DNA of 64,000 nucleotides from an uncultured Ruminococcus sp. (GTDB lineage: Bacteria > Bacillota > Clostridia > Oscillospirales > Acutalibacteraceae): assembly GCA_958403905.1 (NCBI GenBank), contig CATXZD010000008.1, positions 48,190 to 112,189 of the forward strand. Reading direction: 5' to 3'. Shown one piece after another: positions 34,581 to 43,897 of this stretch (position 1 is the first letter of the stretch; each line of letters opens with the position of its first letter). Position numbers and translations under genes: made by a program. The notes under the pieces were generated by a model. That model did not search any database and was not told where the DNA came from. It saw only the letters and a list, made by a program, of their open reading frames with translations.

Positions 34581-36400
34581 TATTTTTTACGGAAAGCCTG
34601 CTTCATACGCTGTTCTTTTGAAAGAATACGCTTGCGCATACGAATGTTTTCGGGAGTAACCTCCACAAGCTCATCATCTGCAATAAATTCAAGGCACTGT
34701 TCAAGTGACATCTGTGAGGGAGGCGTCAACTTTAATGCATCGTCAGAACCCGACGCGCGTGTGTTTGTAATGTGCTTTTTCTTGCAGACGTTTACGGTAA
34801 TATCCTCCGCCTTGGGGCTTGCGCCGACAATCATTCCTTCGTATACAGGAACACCTGCACCAATAAACAGTCTGCCTCTCTCCTGTGCAGCGTATAATCC
34901 GTATGTTACCGTTTCACCAGTTTCAAAAGCAATGAGTGAACCCTGATGACGTGTTACTATTTCGCCCTTGAAAGGCTCATAGCCGTCAAAAACATGGTTC
35001 ATTATACCGTTACCGTTTGTATCGGTAAGAAATTCAGGACGATAACCCATAAGTCCTCTTGCAGGAATTCTGAACTCAATGTGAGTTACGCCACCTTCAC
35101 GAGTGCCCATATTTACAAGCTCGGCCTTTCTTGAACCGAGCTTTTCCATTACTGCTCCAACGTATGCATCGGGCACTTCGATAATAAGAAATTCTATCGG
35201 CTCATAAAGCTTGCCGTCAATAGTCTTTGTGATTACCTGCGGACGTGACACCTGAAATTCGTAATTCTGGCGGCGCATAGTTTCAATTAGAATTGAGAGA
35301 TGAAGCTCTCCTCTGCCCGAAACCTTGAATGTATCGGCACTGTCGGTTTCTTCAACACGCAAAGCCACGTTTGTTTCTATCTCCTTGAAAAGTCTGTCAC
35401 GCAGGTTACGGGAGGTAACATACTTGCCCTCCTTACCGGCAAAAGGAGAATTGTTTACAATAAAGTTCATTGAAACAGTAGGTTCGTCAATCTTAACAAA
35501 AGGCAAAGGCTCTATGCAGTCGGAAGAGCAGATTGTTTCACCTATATTAATATCCTGAATACCACTAATACACACAAGGTCGCCAAGCTTTGCTTCATCA
35601 CATTCAACTCTTTTTAGACCCTCAAACTGATAAAGCTTTGCAATTCTTACATTCTGTGTTGTGCCGTCAGTGTGGCAAAGCACTGCCGACTGTCCGTTTT
35701 TGGCAACACCTCTTTCGATTCTGCCAACTCCTATTCTGCCGACGAATTTGTCGGAATCAATATTAGATACAAGAATCTGAAGTCCGCCGTTCAGATCGCC
35801 CTTTGGTGCAGGTATTTCGTTGATGATGGCATCAAAAAGAGGCTGCATATTCTCTGCAAGCTCGTGATAATCTGTTCCCGCATAGCCGTCACGTGCAGAA
35901 GCGTAGATTACCGGAAATTCAAGCTGATCTTCATCTGCGCCGAGTTCAATAAACAGGTCGAGCACCTCGTCGACAACCTCTTCGGGACGTGCGCCGGGAC
36001 GGTCAATTTTATTAAGCACAACAAGCGGCTTTTTGCCGAGTCCGAGCGCCTTTTTCAGAACAAATCTTGTCTGCGGCATACATCCCTCGAATGCGTCAAC
36101 AAGCAACACAACGCCATCAACCATCTGCAAAATACGCTCAACCTCTCCGCCGAAGTCAGCGTGTCCGGGGGTGTCAACTATATTAATCTTAATTCCATTA
36201 TACATTACAGCCGTTGGCTTTGAAAGAATTGTGATTCCTCTTTCACGCTCAAGGTCGTTTGAGTCCATTACCCTGTCCTCGACATTTTCATTTGCTCTGA
36301 AAATACCGCTCTGCTTTAAAAGCTGGTCAACAAGAGTTGTCTTGCCGTGGTCAACGTGGGCAATTATTGCAATATTCCTTAAATCTTCTCTTACGTCCAT
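34580..36400 (-). CDS. typA: TypA/BipA ribosome-associated GTPase
   Basis: The 606-residue translational GTPase has G1 'AHVDHGKTTLVDQLL', G2/G3 'RERGITILSKPTAV' and 'DTPGHADFGGEV', and G4 'NKIDRP', followed by EF-G-like domains and the BipA-specific C-terminal part. It binds the ribosome and helps large-subunit assembly and growth at low temperature or under stress. The length is standard. First gene of a two-gene unit with the exonuclease. Confidence 0.96.
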   Translation of the reverse strand: MDVREDLRNIAIIAHVDHGKTTLVDQLLKQSGIFRANENVEDRVMDSNDLERERGITILSKPTAVMYNGIKINIVDTPGHADFGGEVERILQMVDGVVLLVDAFEGCMPQTRFVLKKALGLGKKPLVVLNKIDRPGARPEEVVDEVLDLFIELGADEDQLEFPVIYASARDGYAGTDYHELAENMQPLFDAIINEIPAPKGDLNGGLQILVSNIDSDKFVGRIGVGRIERGVAKNGQSAVLCHTDGTTQNVRIAKLYQFEGLKRVECDEAKLGDLVCISGIQDINIGETICSSDCIEPLPFVKIDEPTVSMNFIVNNSPFAGKEGKYVTSRNLRDRLFKEIETNVALRVEETDSADTFKVSGRGELHLSILIETMRRQNYEFQVSRPQVITKTIDGKLYEPIEFLIIEVPDAYVGAVMEKLGSRKAELVNMGTREGGVTHIEFRIPARGLMGYRPEFLTDTNGNGIMNHVFDGYEPFKGEIVTRHQGSLIAFETGETVTYGLYAAQERGRLFIGAGVPVYEGMIVGASPKAEDITVNVCKKKHITNTRASGSDDALKLTPPSQMSLEQCLEFIADDELVEVTPENIRMRKRILSKEQRMKQAFRKK

Positions 36401-36595
36401 AAAATCCCTCTGTTTCTGTAATCTGTTCGATTGTTTTCAGCATACTTTTTAATTATATCACTACAAAAGACAAAATTCAATTTATATTTTTCATCACCTT
36501 TTCTGCAATTCTGTAATATATTTTGAAACATTTTCATAATATCGGGTTTTTGACGGAGAAAAATGCATATTTTGTATTTAGAATGTAATTTTTTC

Positions 36596-36624
36596 TTTAC
36601 AATAACTAAAGATTGTTATATAAT
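36596..36624 (+). promoter_or_regulatory. Promoter of the acn-icd-rex operon
   Basis: TTTACA (36596-36601), 17-base spacer, TATAAT (36619-36624), 63 bases before the aconitase ATG. Confidence 0.7.
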
Positions 36625-36630
36625 TAACAT
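36613..36630 (+). promoter_or_regulatory. rex: Candidate Rex operator over the -10 box
   Basis: The 18-bp near-palindrome TTGTTATATAATTAACAT fits the clostridial Rex site pattern TTGTTAA-N4-TTAACAA with small deviations and covers the -10 box. Rex is the third gene of this operon, so this would be direct feedback control by the NADH/NAD+ ratio. Confidence 0.65.
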
Positions 36631-36687
36631 AGTTATTTTGCATTTTCAAAGCAGAGTAATTTGAATTCACATTCAGGAGGTAATATT

Positions 36688-38619
36688 ATGGGCTACACGA
36701 TTGCACAGAAAATCATTAAAGAGCATCTGGTATGCGGCGAAATGATTGTCGGAAACGACATTGGTCTTAAAATTGACCAGACTCTTACACAGGACGCTAC
36801 CGGCACAATGGCTTATATTGAATATGAAGCTATGGGTATTCCGAGAGTTAAAACTGAAAAGAGCGTTGCTTACATTGACCACAACACACTTCAGACAGGT
36901 TTTGAAAATGCTGACGACCACAGATTTATTCAGTCTGTCTGCAAAAAACACGGCATATATTTTTCAAGACCCGGTAACGGCATCTGCCATCAGGTTCACC
37001 TTGAAAGATTCGGTAAACCCGGAAAAACTTTGATCGGATCAGACAGCCACACTCCCACCGGAGGCGGTATCGGTATGCTTGCAATCGGTGCAGGCGGTCT
37101 TGACGTTGCTGTTGCAATGGGCGGAGGCGCTTACTACATAACAATGCCGAAGATGGTAAGAGTTAACCTTACAGGCAAGCTAAGCCCATGGGTTTCCGCT
37201 AAAGATATTATTCTCGCTGTTTTGCGTGTTATGAGCGTTAAAGGCGGCGTAGGCAAAATTGTTGAGTACGGCGGCGAGGGCGTTAAAACGCTTACCGTTC
37301 CTGAAAGAGCAACAATTACAAATATGGGTGCAGAGCTTGGCGCAACAACATCTGTTTTCCCGTCTGACGAAACAACAAGAGAATTTCTCAAGGCTCAGGG
37401 TCGTGAGGAGGATTACACAGAACTTAAGGCTGACGATGACGCTGTTTATGACGAGGTTATTGAAATTAACCTTTCAGAGCTTGAGCCGCTTGCAGCTTGT
37501 CCTCACTCCCCCGACAACGTAAAACCGATTAAGGAGCTTGAAGGTCAAAAAATTGATCAGGTTTGCATAGGTTCATGCACAAATTCAAGCTATCTTGACC
37601 TTATGAGAGTTGCTCATATTCTCAAGGGCAAAAAGGTTGCTGACAACGTATCGCTTGCAATTGCTCCAGGAAGCAAGCAGGTGTTTAATATGCTCGCTTT
37701 AAACGGCGCACTCGGTGATATGATTGCAGCAGGCGCACGTATTCTTGAAAGTGCATGCGGTCCCTGCATAGGTATGGGTCAATCCCCAAACAGCAAGGGT
37801 ATTTCTTTGAGAACATTCAATCGTAACTTTGAAGGCAGAAGCGGTACGGCTGACGGCCAGATTTACCTTGTTTCTCCCGAAACTGCTGCCGTATCGGCTA
37901 TCAACGGAGTTTTTACCGACCCGAGAACTCTCGGTTCAGCCGCTGAAATTGAAATGCCCGAAAAATTCCTTATAAACGACAATATGGTTATTGAACCGGC
38001 AAGCGTTGAAGAAATGGACAGCGTTGAAATATTAAGAGGTCCGAACATCAAGTCATATCCCAAAACAAGTCCTCTTACAGATTCAATCGAGGCTTCCTGT
38101 TCACTTAAGGTTGGCGACAACATCACAACTGACCACATTATGCCCGCAGGTGCAAAAATTCTTCCGCTTCGTTCAAATATACCGAAAATTTCTGAGCACT
38201 GCTTCACGGTTTGTGACAAAAACTTCCCCGAACGTGCGAAAACTCTAGGTAAGAGCATTATTGTTGGCGGTGAAAACTACGGTCAGGGTTCATCTCGTGA
38301 GCACGCTGCACTCGCTCCTCTCTTCCTTGGCGTTAAAGCCGTGCTTGTAAAGAGCTTTGCCCGTATTCATAAGAGCAACCTTATCAATGCAGGCATTCTT
38401 CCCCTTACATTTAAGGACGCAGCAGACTACGATAAAATCAAGCTTGGCGATATGCTTGAGCTTCCGAACGTAAAGAGCGAAATTGCCTCCGGCTCTGACG
38501 TTACTGTTGTAAATAAAACAACAGGCAACACATTCAAGGCTGACTGTGAGCTTTCTGACAGAACAAGAGCAATCATCATTGCAGGCGGACTGCTTGACTA
38601 CACAAAGGAGAACAGCTGA
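36688..38619 (+). CDS. acn: Aconitate hydratase (single-chain, Aquifex type)
   Basis: The 643-residue product is a shorter bacterial aconitase. The 4Fe-4S cysteines are C297 (IGSCTNSS), C357 and C360 (SACGPCIGM). The swivel domain ends with 'GGENYGQGSSREHAAL'. It converts citrate to isocitrate. The start at 36688 has 'caggaggtaa' 8 bases upstream; a longer frame from 36661 has no ribosome site. It is followed by icd with a 1-base gap. Confidence 0.94.
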   Translation: MGYTIAQKIIKEHLVCGEMIVGNDIGLKIDQTLTQDATGTMAYIEYEAMGIPRVKTEKSVAYIDHNTLQTGFENADDHRFIQSVCKKHGIYFSRPGNGICHQVHLERFGKPGKTLIGSDSHTPTGGGIGMLAIGAGGLDVAVAMGGGAYYITMPKMVRVNLTGKLSPWVSAKDIILAVLRVMSVKGGVGKIVEYGGEGVKTLTVPERATITNMGAELGATTSVFPSDETTREFLKAQGREEDYTELKADDDAVYDEVIEINLSELEPLAACPHSPDNVKPIKELEGQKIDQVCIGSCTNSSYLDLMRVAHILKGKKVADNVSLAIAPGSKQVFNMLALNGALGDMIAAGARILESACGPCIGMGQSPNSKGISLRTFNRNFEGRSGTADGQIYLVSPETAAVSAINGVFTDPRTLGSAAEIEMPEKFLINDNMVIEPASVEEMDSVEILRGPNIKSYPKTSPLTDSIEASCSLKVGDNITTDHIMPAGAKILPLRSNIPKISEHCFTVCDKNFPERAKTLGKSIIVGGENYGQGSSREHAALAPLFLGVKAVLVKSFARIHKSNLINAGILPLTFKDAADYDKIKLGDMLELPNVKSEIASGSDVTVVNKTTGNTFKADCELSDRTRAIIIAGGLLDYTKENS

Positions 38620-38620
38620 T

Positions 38621-39829
38621 ATGGATAAGATTAAAATGACTACCCCCATCGTTGAGATGGACGGCGACGAAATGACAAGAATAATCTGGAAGCAGATTAA
38701 AGATATTCTCATTTTACCCTATGTTGATTTAAAAAGTGAATACTACGACCTCGGTCTTGAAAACAGAAACAAAACCGATGACCAGGTTACTGTTGACAGT
38801 GCTAACGCTACAAAAAAATACGGCGTTGCCGTTAAGTGCGCTACTATCACACCAAATGCTGCAAGAATGGATGAGTACAACCTTAAAAGTATGTGGAAAT
38901 CTCCTAACGGCACAATACGTGCAATTCTTGACGGCACTGTTTTCAGGAGTCCGATTCTTGTTAAAGGTATCACTCCCTATATTCCTACTTGGAAAAAGCC
39001 TATCTGTATTGCCCGTCACGCTTACGGCGACGTTTACAAGAACACTGAAATACGTGTTATCGGCGGAAGCAAAGCTGAGCTTTGCGTAACAAAACCCGAC
39101 GGTACTGAAGAGAGAAGTCTTATCCATGAATTTACTACTGACGGTGTAATTCAGGGTATGCACAACATTGACAAGAGTATCTCTTCTTTTGCTCGTTCCT
39201 GCTTTAACTATGCGCTTGACCAAAAAATTGACGTATGGTTTGCAACCAAGGACACAATCAGCAAAACTTACGACCACCGCTTTAAAGATATTTTCGCAGA
39301 GGTGTTTGAAAACGAGTACAAGGATAAGTTTGAGGAAGCAGGCATTGAATACTTCTACACACTTATTGACGATGCTGTTGCACGTGTAATTCGCAGCGAA
39401 GGCGGTTATATGTGGGCTTGCAAAAACTATGACGGCGACGTAATGAGTGATATGATTGCTACGGCTTTTGGTTCACTTGCTATGATGACAAGCGTTCTTG
39501 TTTCTCCCGACGGAATTTACGAGTACGAGGCTGCTCACGGCACTGTTCAGCGCCACTACTACAAATATCTTAAAGGCGAAGAAACTTCTACAAACTCTGT
39601 TGCAACTCTGTTTGCATGGACGGGCGCACTAAGAAAACGCGGCGAATTTGATAAACTCCCCGATCTTATGAAATTTGCAGACAAACTTGAAAAGGCAACA
39701 ATTAAGACAATTGAGGACGGCATTATGACAGGCGACCTTTATGCAATTTCAACTCTTGAAAACAAAACTAAGGTCAATACTGAAGAATTCCTCAAGGCTA
39801 TTGATGAGCGTCTTGCCGCTTCTCTTTAA
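38621..39829 (+). CDS. icd: NADP-dependent isocitrate dehydrogenase
   Basis: The 402-residue product is of the eukaryote-like homodimeric type: 'PIVEMDGDEMTRIIW', 'TPNAARMDEYNLKSMWKSPNGTIR', 'YEAAHGTVQRHYYKYLKGE' and 'TNSVATLFAWTGAL'. It makes 2-oxoglutarate and NADPH for glutamate synthesis. The start is the ATG at 38621 (ribosome site 'aaaggag' inside the end of acn). Confidence 0.94.
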   Translation: MDKIKMTTPIVEMDGDEMTRIIWKQIKDILILPYVDLKSEYYDLGLENRNKTDDQVTVDSANATKKYGVAVKCATITPNAARMDEYNLKSMWKSPNGTIRAILDGTVFRSPILVKGITPYIPTWKKPICIARHAYGDVYKNTEIRVIGGSKAELCVTKPDGTEERSLIHEFTTDGVIQGMHNIDKSISSFARSCFNYALDQKIDVWFATKDTISKTYDHRFKDIFAEVFENEYKDKFEEAGIEYFYTLIDDAVARVIRSEGGYMWACKNYDGDVMSDMIATAFGSLAMMTSVLVSPDGIYEYEAAHGTVQRHYYKYLKGEETSTNSVATLFAWTGALRKRGEFDKLPDLMKFADKLEKATIKTIEDGIMTGDLYAISTLENKTKVNTEEFLKAIDERLAASL

Positions 39830-39886
39830 TTTTGAGTCAGCAAAAAACTGCACTAAGTTTTATTTCATTAAAGGAGCAAGTGAGTA

Positions 39887-40522
39887 ATGTCTAAAAGTGA
39901 CAGTATTTCAATGTCGGTTATCAGGCGTCTGCCAAGATATTACCGCTTTTTATCAGAACTTAACGACCAGAATGTTGACAGAATTTCTTCGACAAAGTTG
40001 GCGCAGATTATGAACGTGACTGCATCGCAGGTAAGGCAGGATTTGAACTGCTTCGGCGGTTTCGGCCAGCAGGGCTATGGCTACAGCGTAAGCCAGCTTA
40101 AAGAGGAAATCAAGAACATACTGGGACTTAATAACGATTATAAGGCAATTCTGATAGGTGCGGGTAACCTCGGTAAAGCTGTTGCAATGCATATGAATTT
40201 TGAAAAGCTCGGGTTTGAACTGATTGCTTGTTTTGACAACAACGAAAACAAAGTCGGTCAGAAATTAAATGATATCTATGTAAAATCTGAAACCGAGCTT
40301 GAAGAATTTTGCAAACAAAATCACGTTGATTCTGCTTTTTTATGTATTCCGCGTGTATGCGTTGAGAATATACTTGATAAACTGTATAATCTTGGTATTA
40401 AGAATTACTGGAATTTCAGTCATTATGATATTAACACCAGATACAGCGACGCATTAGTTGAGAATGTACATTTAAGCGACAACCTTATGACGCTTTGCTA
40501 CCGAATGAATAATAAAAAATAA
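39887..40522 (+). CDS. rex: Redox-sensing transcriptional repressor Rex
   Basis: The 211-residue product has an N-terminal winged helix ('RRLPRYYRFLSELNDQNVDRIS', 'QVRQDLNCFGGFGQQGYGY') and a Rossmann NADH site ('AILIGAGNLGKAVAMH') followed by a domain-swap helix. It represses genes until NADH rises. It is encoded 57 bases after icd, in the same direction, and a Rex-like site lies over the operon promoter, so it likely controls itself. Ribosome site 'aaaggagcaa'. Confidence 0.96.
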   Translation: MSKSDSISMSVIRRLPRYYRFLSELNDQNVDRISSTKLAQIMNVTASQVRQDLNCFGGFGQQGYGYSVSQLKEEIKNILGLNNDYKAILIGAGNLGKAVAMHMNFEKLGFELIACFDNNENKVGQKLNDIYVKSETELEEFCKQNHVDSAFLCIPRVCVENILDKLYNLGIKNYWNFSHYDINTRYSDALVENVHLSDNLMTLCYRMNNKK

Positions 40523-40533
40523 GCTGTTTCAAT

Positions 40534-40570
40534 AAACGGTACTCTTTATTCGAGTACCGTTTATTTTTAT
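40534..40570 (+). terminator. Terminator of the acn-icd-rex operon
   Basis: An 11-bp stem (aaacggtactc / gagtaccgttt) with a 7-base loop, followed by a T-rich run. Confidence 0.85.
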
Positions 40571-40589
40571 AGTTATACATTTTATTAAG

Positions 40590-40626
40590 ATAAAAAACGG
40601 GCTGACCTTATATGAAGGTCAGCCCT
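40590..40626 (-). terminator. Terminator of the pullulanase unit
   Basis: A 12-bp stem (gggctgacctta / aaggtcagccc) with a short loop; TTTTTT follows on the minus strand. It sits 20 bases after the pullulanase stop. Confidence 0.9.
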
Positions 40627-40646
40627 GAATTTATAGATTTTGTGTC

Positions 40647-43600
40647 TTATCCCACTGTAATCTGCTTTGCTATAGGAGCATCAGGATTAGTGTCAGGATT
40701 ATCTGTGTAGAATGTAAGGAATTCGCCTGTTGCAAGTTTTGAATCATCAATTACAACCCACATTTCGTTATCAACGAAGCCCTTATAGTCGATGGTCTGT
40801 GTAGAACCTTTATTTGATACAATTACGTTGTATGTACCTGCACCTTTGTAGGTAAAGTTATACTCAAACCAACCGTCGCCGTCCGCGTCTGTAGCAGCTA
40901 CGCCGGGCCATACTGCTGAATCATTCGGAGTATAGTTACCCTTGTCAACGCCCTTAAGGTCAGAACCCCAGATCCAGAGAGTGGGTGCCCAAGTGAGCGA
41001 ACCGCTGTGCTTGAAGTGGAGGTTGATGTCAAGACTTGATGCGATGTAGTAGTAGTTTACTTCAAGAGTATCACCGTAAGGAATCTTACCAAGTGCCTTT
41101 GCAGGATAGTTTTCTGTATCAGCTGCATAACCTACAACCTTGAAATCTTCGGTTGAGTAGTCAGAACCAACACGACCTACAATTGTTTCGGAAGCTGTAA
41201 GCTCCTGCTGATTTCCTTCTGCATCTGTATAGTAGTGATTTACAACAACTTTACCTTCTGCAACACGATAGCCTGCGAGCTGTTTTGAAAGCATTGTACA
41301 GTCGCTTACGTTAGCGCTGTCATCATAGTTAAGGTCAAGAGCAGCAACCTTTTCATCAGAAAGCTGTAAATCGCCTACAAAGTATTTCTGCATTGCAGTA
41401 ACGTCCATAATATTAACGTTGCCGTCACCGTTGAAGTCTGCATTGAGGATTGATTCGGGAACATAATCCTTATAGTAATAAGTTACTTCCTTAGTTGTTT
41501 CACCGAATGTTCCTGTAACTTCGCCTTCAACCTTTGAAATTTCATATGTATCTGAAATTGCTGCGCTGGGTGAAGTCTGATAGCCTGTGCCGACTGAACC
41601 CTGAAGAATTACAGATTCGTCAAGCTTTTCGTCATCTGACTCGTAAACATAGTTTACTAGAACCTTACCCATATCTGACTTGATGCCTGCTGCTTCATAG
41701 CCTGCCTTATCAACAGCGATAATTGCTGAATATGCAGGAACTGTGAAAGTTGAACCTGTAACTTCGCCGAGCTTATCAAGACCTGCTGACTGATTATTTG
41801 CAATAACAACCCAATCTGTAACAGATGTATCAGCAAGTGTAACATCAACAGCCTGATCTGCGCTGTTTAAGATTACAGCAAGCTTGTTCCATTCGCCTTC
41901 AGTATCATTTGCAATTGTATATGCAACCTGATTTGAGTAGGTTCTCTGTGTATCATTGAATGTGAATGCGTTCTGATATGACTTATCCATACATGTAAGA
42001 GGACTGAAGTTTGCCTTAATCTGCATCATACCCTTATAGTATGAAACAACGTCAGCATAGTCAACTGCATTCTGCCACTTAAGCATATTAAGCTTTGCAG
42101 GTGAATTGTAGCTGTTTGTGTCACCGTCTTTGCTGCGGCACATTTCCTCGCCTGCAAGCATAAACGAAATACCCTGTGAAGAGAAAACAATTGCACCGCC
42201 AAGCTTGTTCATCTTAACGGCTGTTGACTCGCGCTCGCCGTAAGGAGCAAGTCCAGTTGAACCCAGAATCTGGTCATAGAATGTTGCGTTATCGTGACAA
42301 GCTGCATAAGATACGCACTGTGAGGGTGCGCTTGCAAGCCACTTGTTTCTGCCCGAGGAGTTAGCTCTTACACCGTATCTGATGTCGGGTGCAGAAGTTT
42401 TTGCGCCCTGAACAAAACCCTGATTTGAAATGCTCATACAGCCACCCTTGATACCATCGCGGATAGCATCGTTAAAGAGAGCAATTCTATCACTGAGCTT
42501 AGATGCGTTAGCCTGTGTAGCAGGATAGAACTTTTCACCTGAACATGTATTTGCAGGGTGAGAAGAGTCACCGCCTGCCCAGCCTTCACCCCATGTTGTG
42601 ATTCTTGCATCAACAGAGTCAAGAGCTTCTCTTGCCATATTCATAGTTTCTACGTCCATAATGCCCATAAGGTCAAAACGGAAACCGTCAACATGGTACT
42701 CATTTACCCAGTGAAGAAGTGACTGGATAACATAATCTCTATACATAGCACGTTCTGTTGCACACTCGTTGCCGCAGCCTGAACCGTTAGAGAACGCACC
42801 TGTCTTTGTCATTCTGTAGTAGTAGTTAGGTACTGTATTCTGGAAGCAGGAATCAGTTGAATATGTATGGTTGTAAACAACGTCCATAACTACTGAAATG
42901 CCTGCGTCATGAAGAGCCTTAATCATTGACTTACACTCTTTGATTCTTACGTTACCGTCATAGGGATTTGAAGAATAAGAACCCTCGGGAACATTATAGT
43001 TCTGCGGGTCATAACCCCAGTTAAACTGTGAATCTGAACCCATTTCGTTGATTGACTGGAAGTCATAGAACGGGTTAATCTGAACAGTTGTTACACCGAG
43101 CTCTTTGAGGTAATCAATACATGTTGAAATCTTGCCCTCGCCGTTGAGTGTTGTACCTGTTTCTGTGAAAGCCATATACTTTCCTCTGTTTGCTTCTGAT
43201 ACACCTGAAGCAGGGTCATAAGAAAAGTCTTTTACGTGAAGTTCCCAAACAGCTGAATCTGTTGATTCGTTCAAAAGAACGTGGCTGTCATTTTCCCAAC
43301 CTTCGGGATCTGTTGAGTCAAGGTCACAAACCATTGAACGTCTGCCGTTTACGCCGGTTGCTACCGAATAAACATCCTGTGTTTCTTTAGTTGTTGTCCT
43401 TGTGCCTGTAGTGTTGGCTGCTGTGACTGTGTAGGTGTAGTACTGATTTTTGAGATCTCCCTCAACTGTTACTGTCCAAACACCTGTCCAATTCTCACCA
43501 TCCATAAGCTTTTCAAGCGGATAAGTGCCGAGATCCTCTGCACCCTCCTCTGTGTCTGAACCGGTTTTGTAAAGGTTCAGAGATACTTCTGTTGCTGTAG

Positions 43601-43835
43601 GAGACCACACCTTAAATGTTGTGCTCTCTGGTGAATAAGTTGCACCCAAATCACGCTTTGTGTATGCATACTGGTTGTCAATTTCTTCACAAGCCTGTGT
43701 ATAAGCAGAATCTGCAATTACATCAGCCGAAACAGGTTCGGAATCAGTTGTAGCTGCAAAACCTGATACAACGCTTGTAGAAGCTAGCATACAAACAGCG
43801 AGAACAGCAGCCATAAGCTTCTTTGTAGTTCTCAT
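40647..43835 (-). CDS. Secreted type I pullulanase (GH13_14-like) with dockerin and C-terminal starch-binding-like module
   Basis: The 1062-residue product has a signal peptide (about 1-27), a CBM48-type domain (about 58-150), a GH13 core with the type I pullulanase mark 'FNWGYDPQNYN' and catalytic D388 (FRFDLMG), E417 (TWGEGW) and transition-state D515 (CHDN). MucBP-like repeats, a dockerin (about 795-865; loops DFNGDGNVNIMD and DLNYDDSANVSD) and a Trp-rich CBM26-like module (about 935-1062, 'DSAVWPGVAATDADGDGWFEY') follow. It cuts alpha-1,6 links of pullulan and limit dextrins. The dockerin lies inside the chain rather than at the end. Ribosome site 'aaggagga'. Confidence 0.93.
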   Translation of the reverse strand: MRTTKKLMAAVLAVCMLASTSVVSGFAATTDSEPVSADVIADSAYTQACEEIDNQYAYTKRDLGATYSPESTTFKVWSPTATEVSLNLYKTGSDTEEGAEDLGTYPLEKLMDGENWTGVWTVTVEGDLKNQYYTYTVTAANTTGTRTTTKETQDVYSVATGVNGRRSMVCDLDSTDPEGWENDSHVLLNESTDSAVWELHVKDFSYDPASGVSEANRGKYMAFTETGTTLNGEGKISTCIDYLKELGVTTVQINPFYDFQSINEMGSDSQFNWGYDPQNYNVPEGSYSSNPYDGNVRIKECKSMIKALHDAGISVVMDVVYNHTYSTDSCFQNTVPNYYYRMTKTGAFSNGSGCGNECATERAMYRDYVIQSLLHWVNEYHVDGFRFDLMGIMDVETMNMAREALDSVDARITTWGEGWAGGDSSHPANTCSGEKFYPATQANASKLSDRIALFNDAIRDGIKGGCMSISNQGFVQGAKTSAPDIRYGVRANSSGRNKWLASAPSQCVSYAACHDNATFYDQILGSTGLAPYGERESTAVKMNKLGGAIVFSSQGISFMLAGEEMCRSKDGDTNSYNSPAKLNMLKWQNAVDYADVVSYYKGMMQIKANFSPLTCMDKSYQNAFTFNDTQRTYSNQVAYTIANDTEGEWNKLAVILNSADQAVDVTLADTSVTDWVVIANNQSAGLDKLGEVTGSTFTVPAYSAIIAVDKAGYEAAGIKSDMGKVLVNYVYESDDEKLDESVILQGSVGTGYQTSPSAAISDTYEISKVEGEVTGTFGETTKEVTYYYKDYVPESILNADFNGDGNVNIMDVTAMQKYFVGDLQLSDEKVAALDLNYDDSANVSDCTMLSKQLAGYRVAEGKVVVNHYYTDAEGNQQELTASETIVGRVGSDYSTEDFKVVGYAADTENYPAKALGKIPYGDTLEVNYYYIASSLDINLHFKHSGSLTWAPTLWIWGSDLKGVDKGNYTPNDSAVWPGVAATDADGDGWFEYNFTYKGAGTYNVIVSNKGSTQTIDYKGFVDNEMWVVIDDSKLATGEFLTFYTDNPDTNPDAPIAKQITVG

Positions 43836-43869
43836 AGATAATATTCCTCCTTAAGATTCTTATAATTTA

Positions 43870-43884
43870 TTCCGCAAAGCGGAA
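43870..43884 (-). other. Short hairpin between the two pullulanase genes
   Basis: A 6-bp stem (ttccgc / gcggaa) with a 3-base loop in the 62-base gap. There is no T run, so it may mark an mRNA processing or stability point rather than a stop. Confidence 0.35.
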
Positions 43885-43897
43885 ATAACTACCTTGA

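Noticed and set aside
35672..36223. 183-codon frame on the plus strand
   Set aside because: Antisense shadow of typA; no ribosome site, no family.
38729..39277. 182-codon frame on the minus strand
   Set aside because: Antisense to icd, which is clearly the coding strand.
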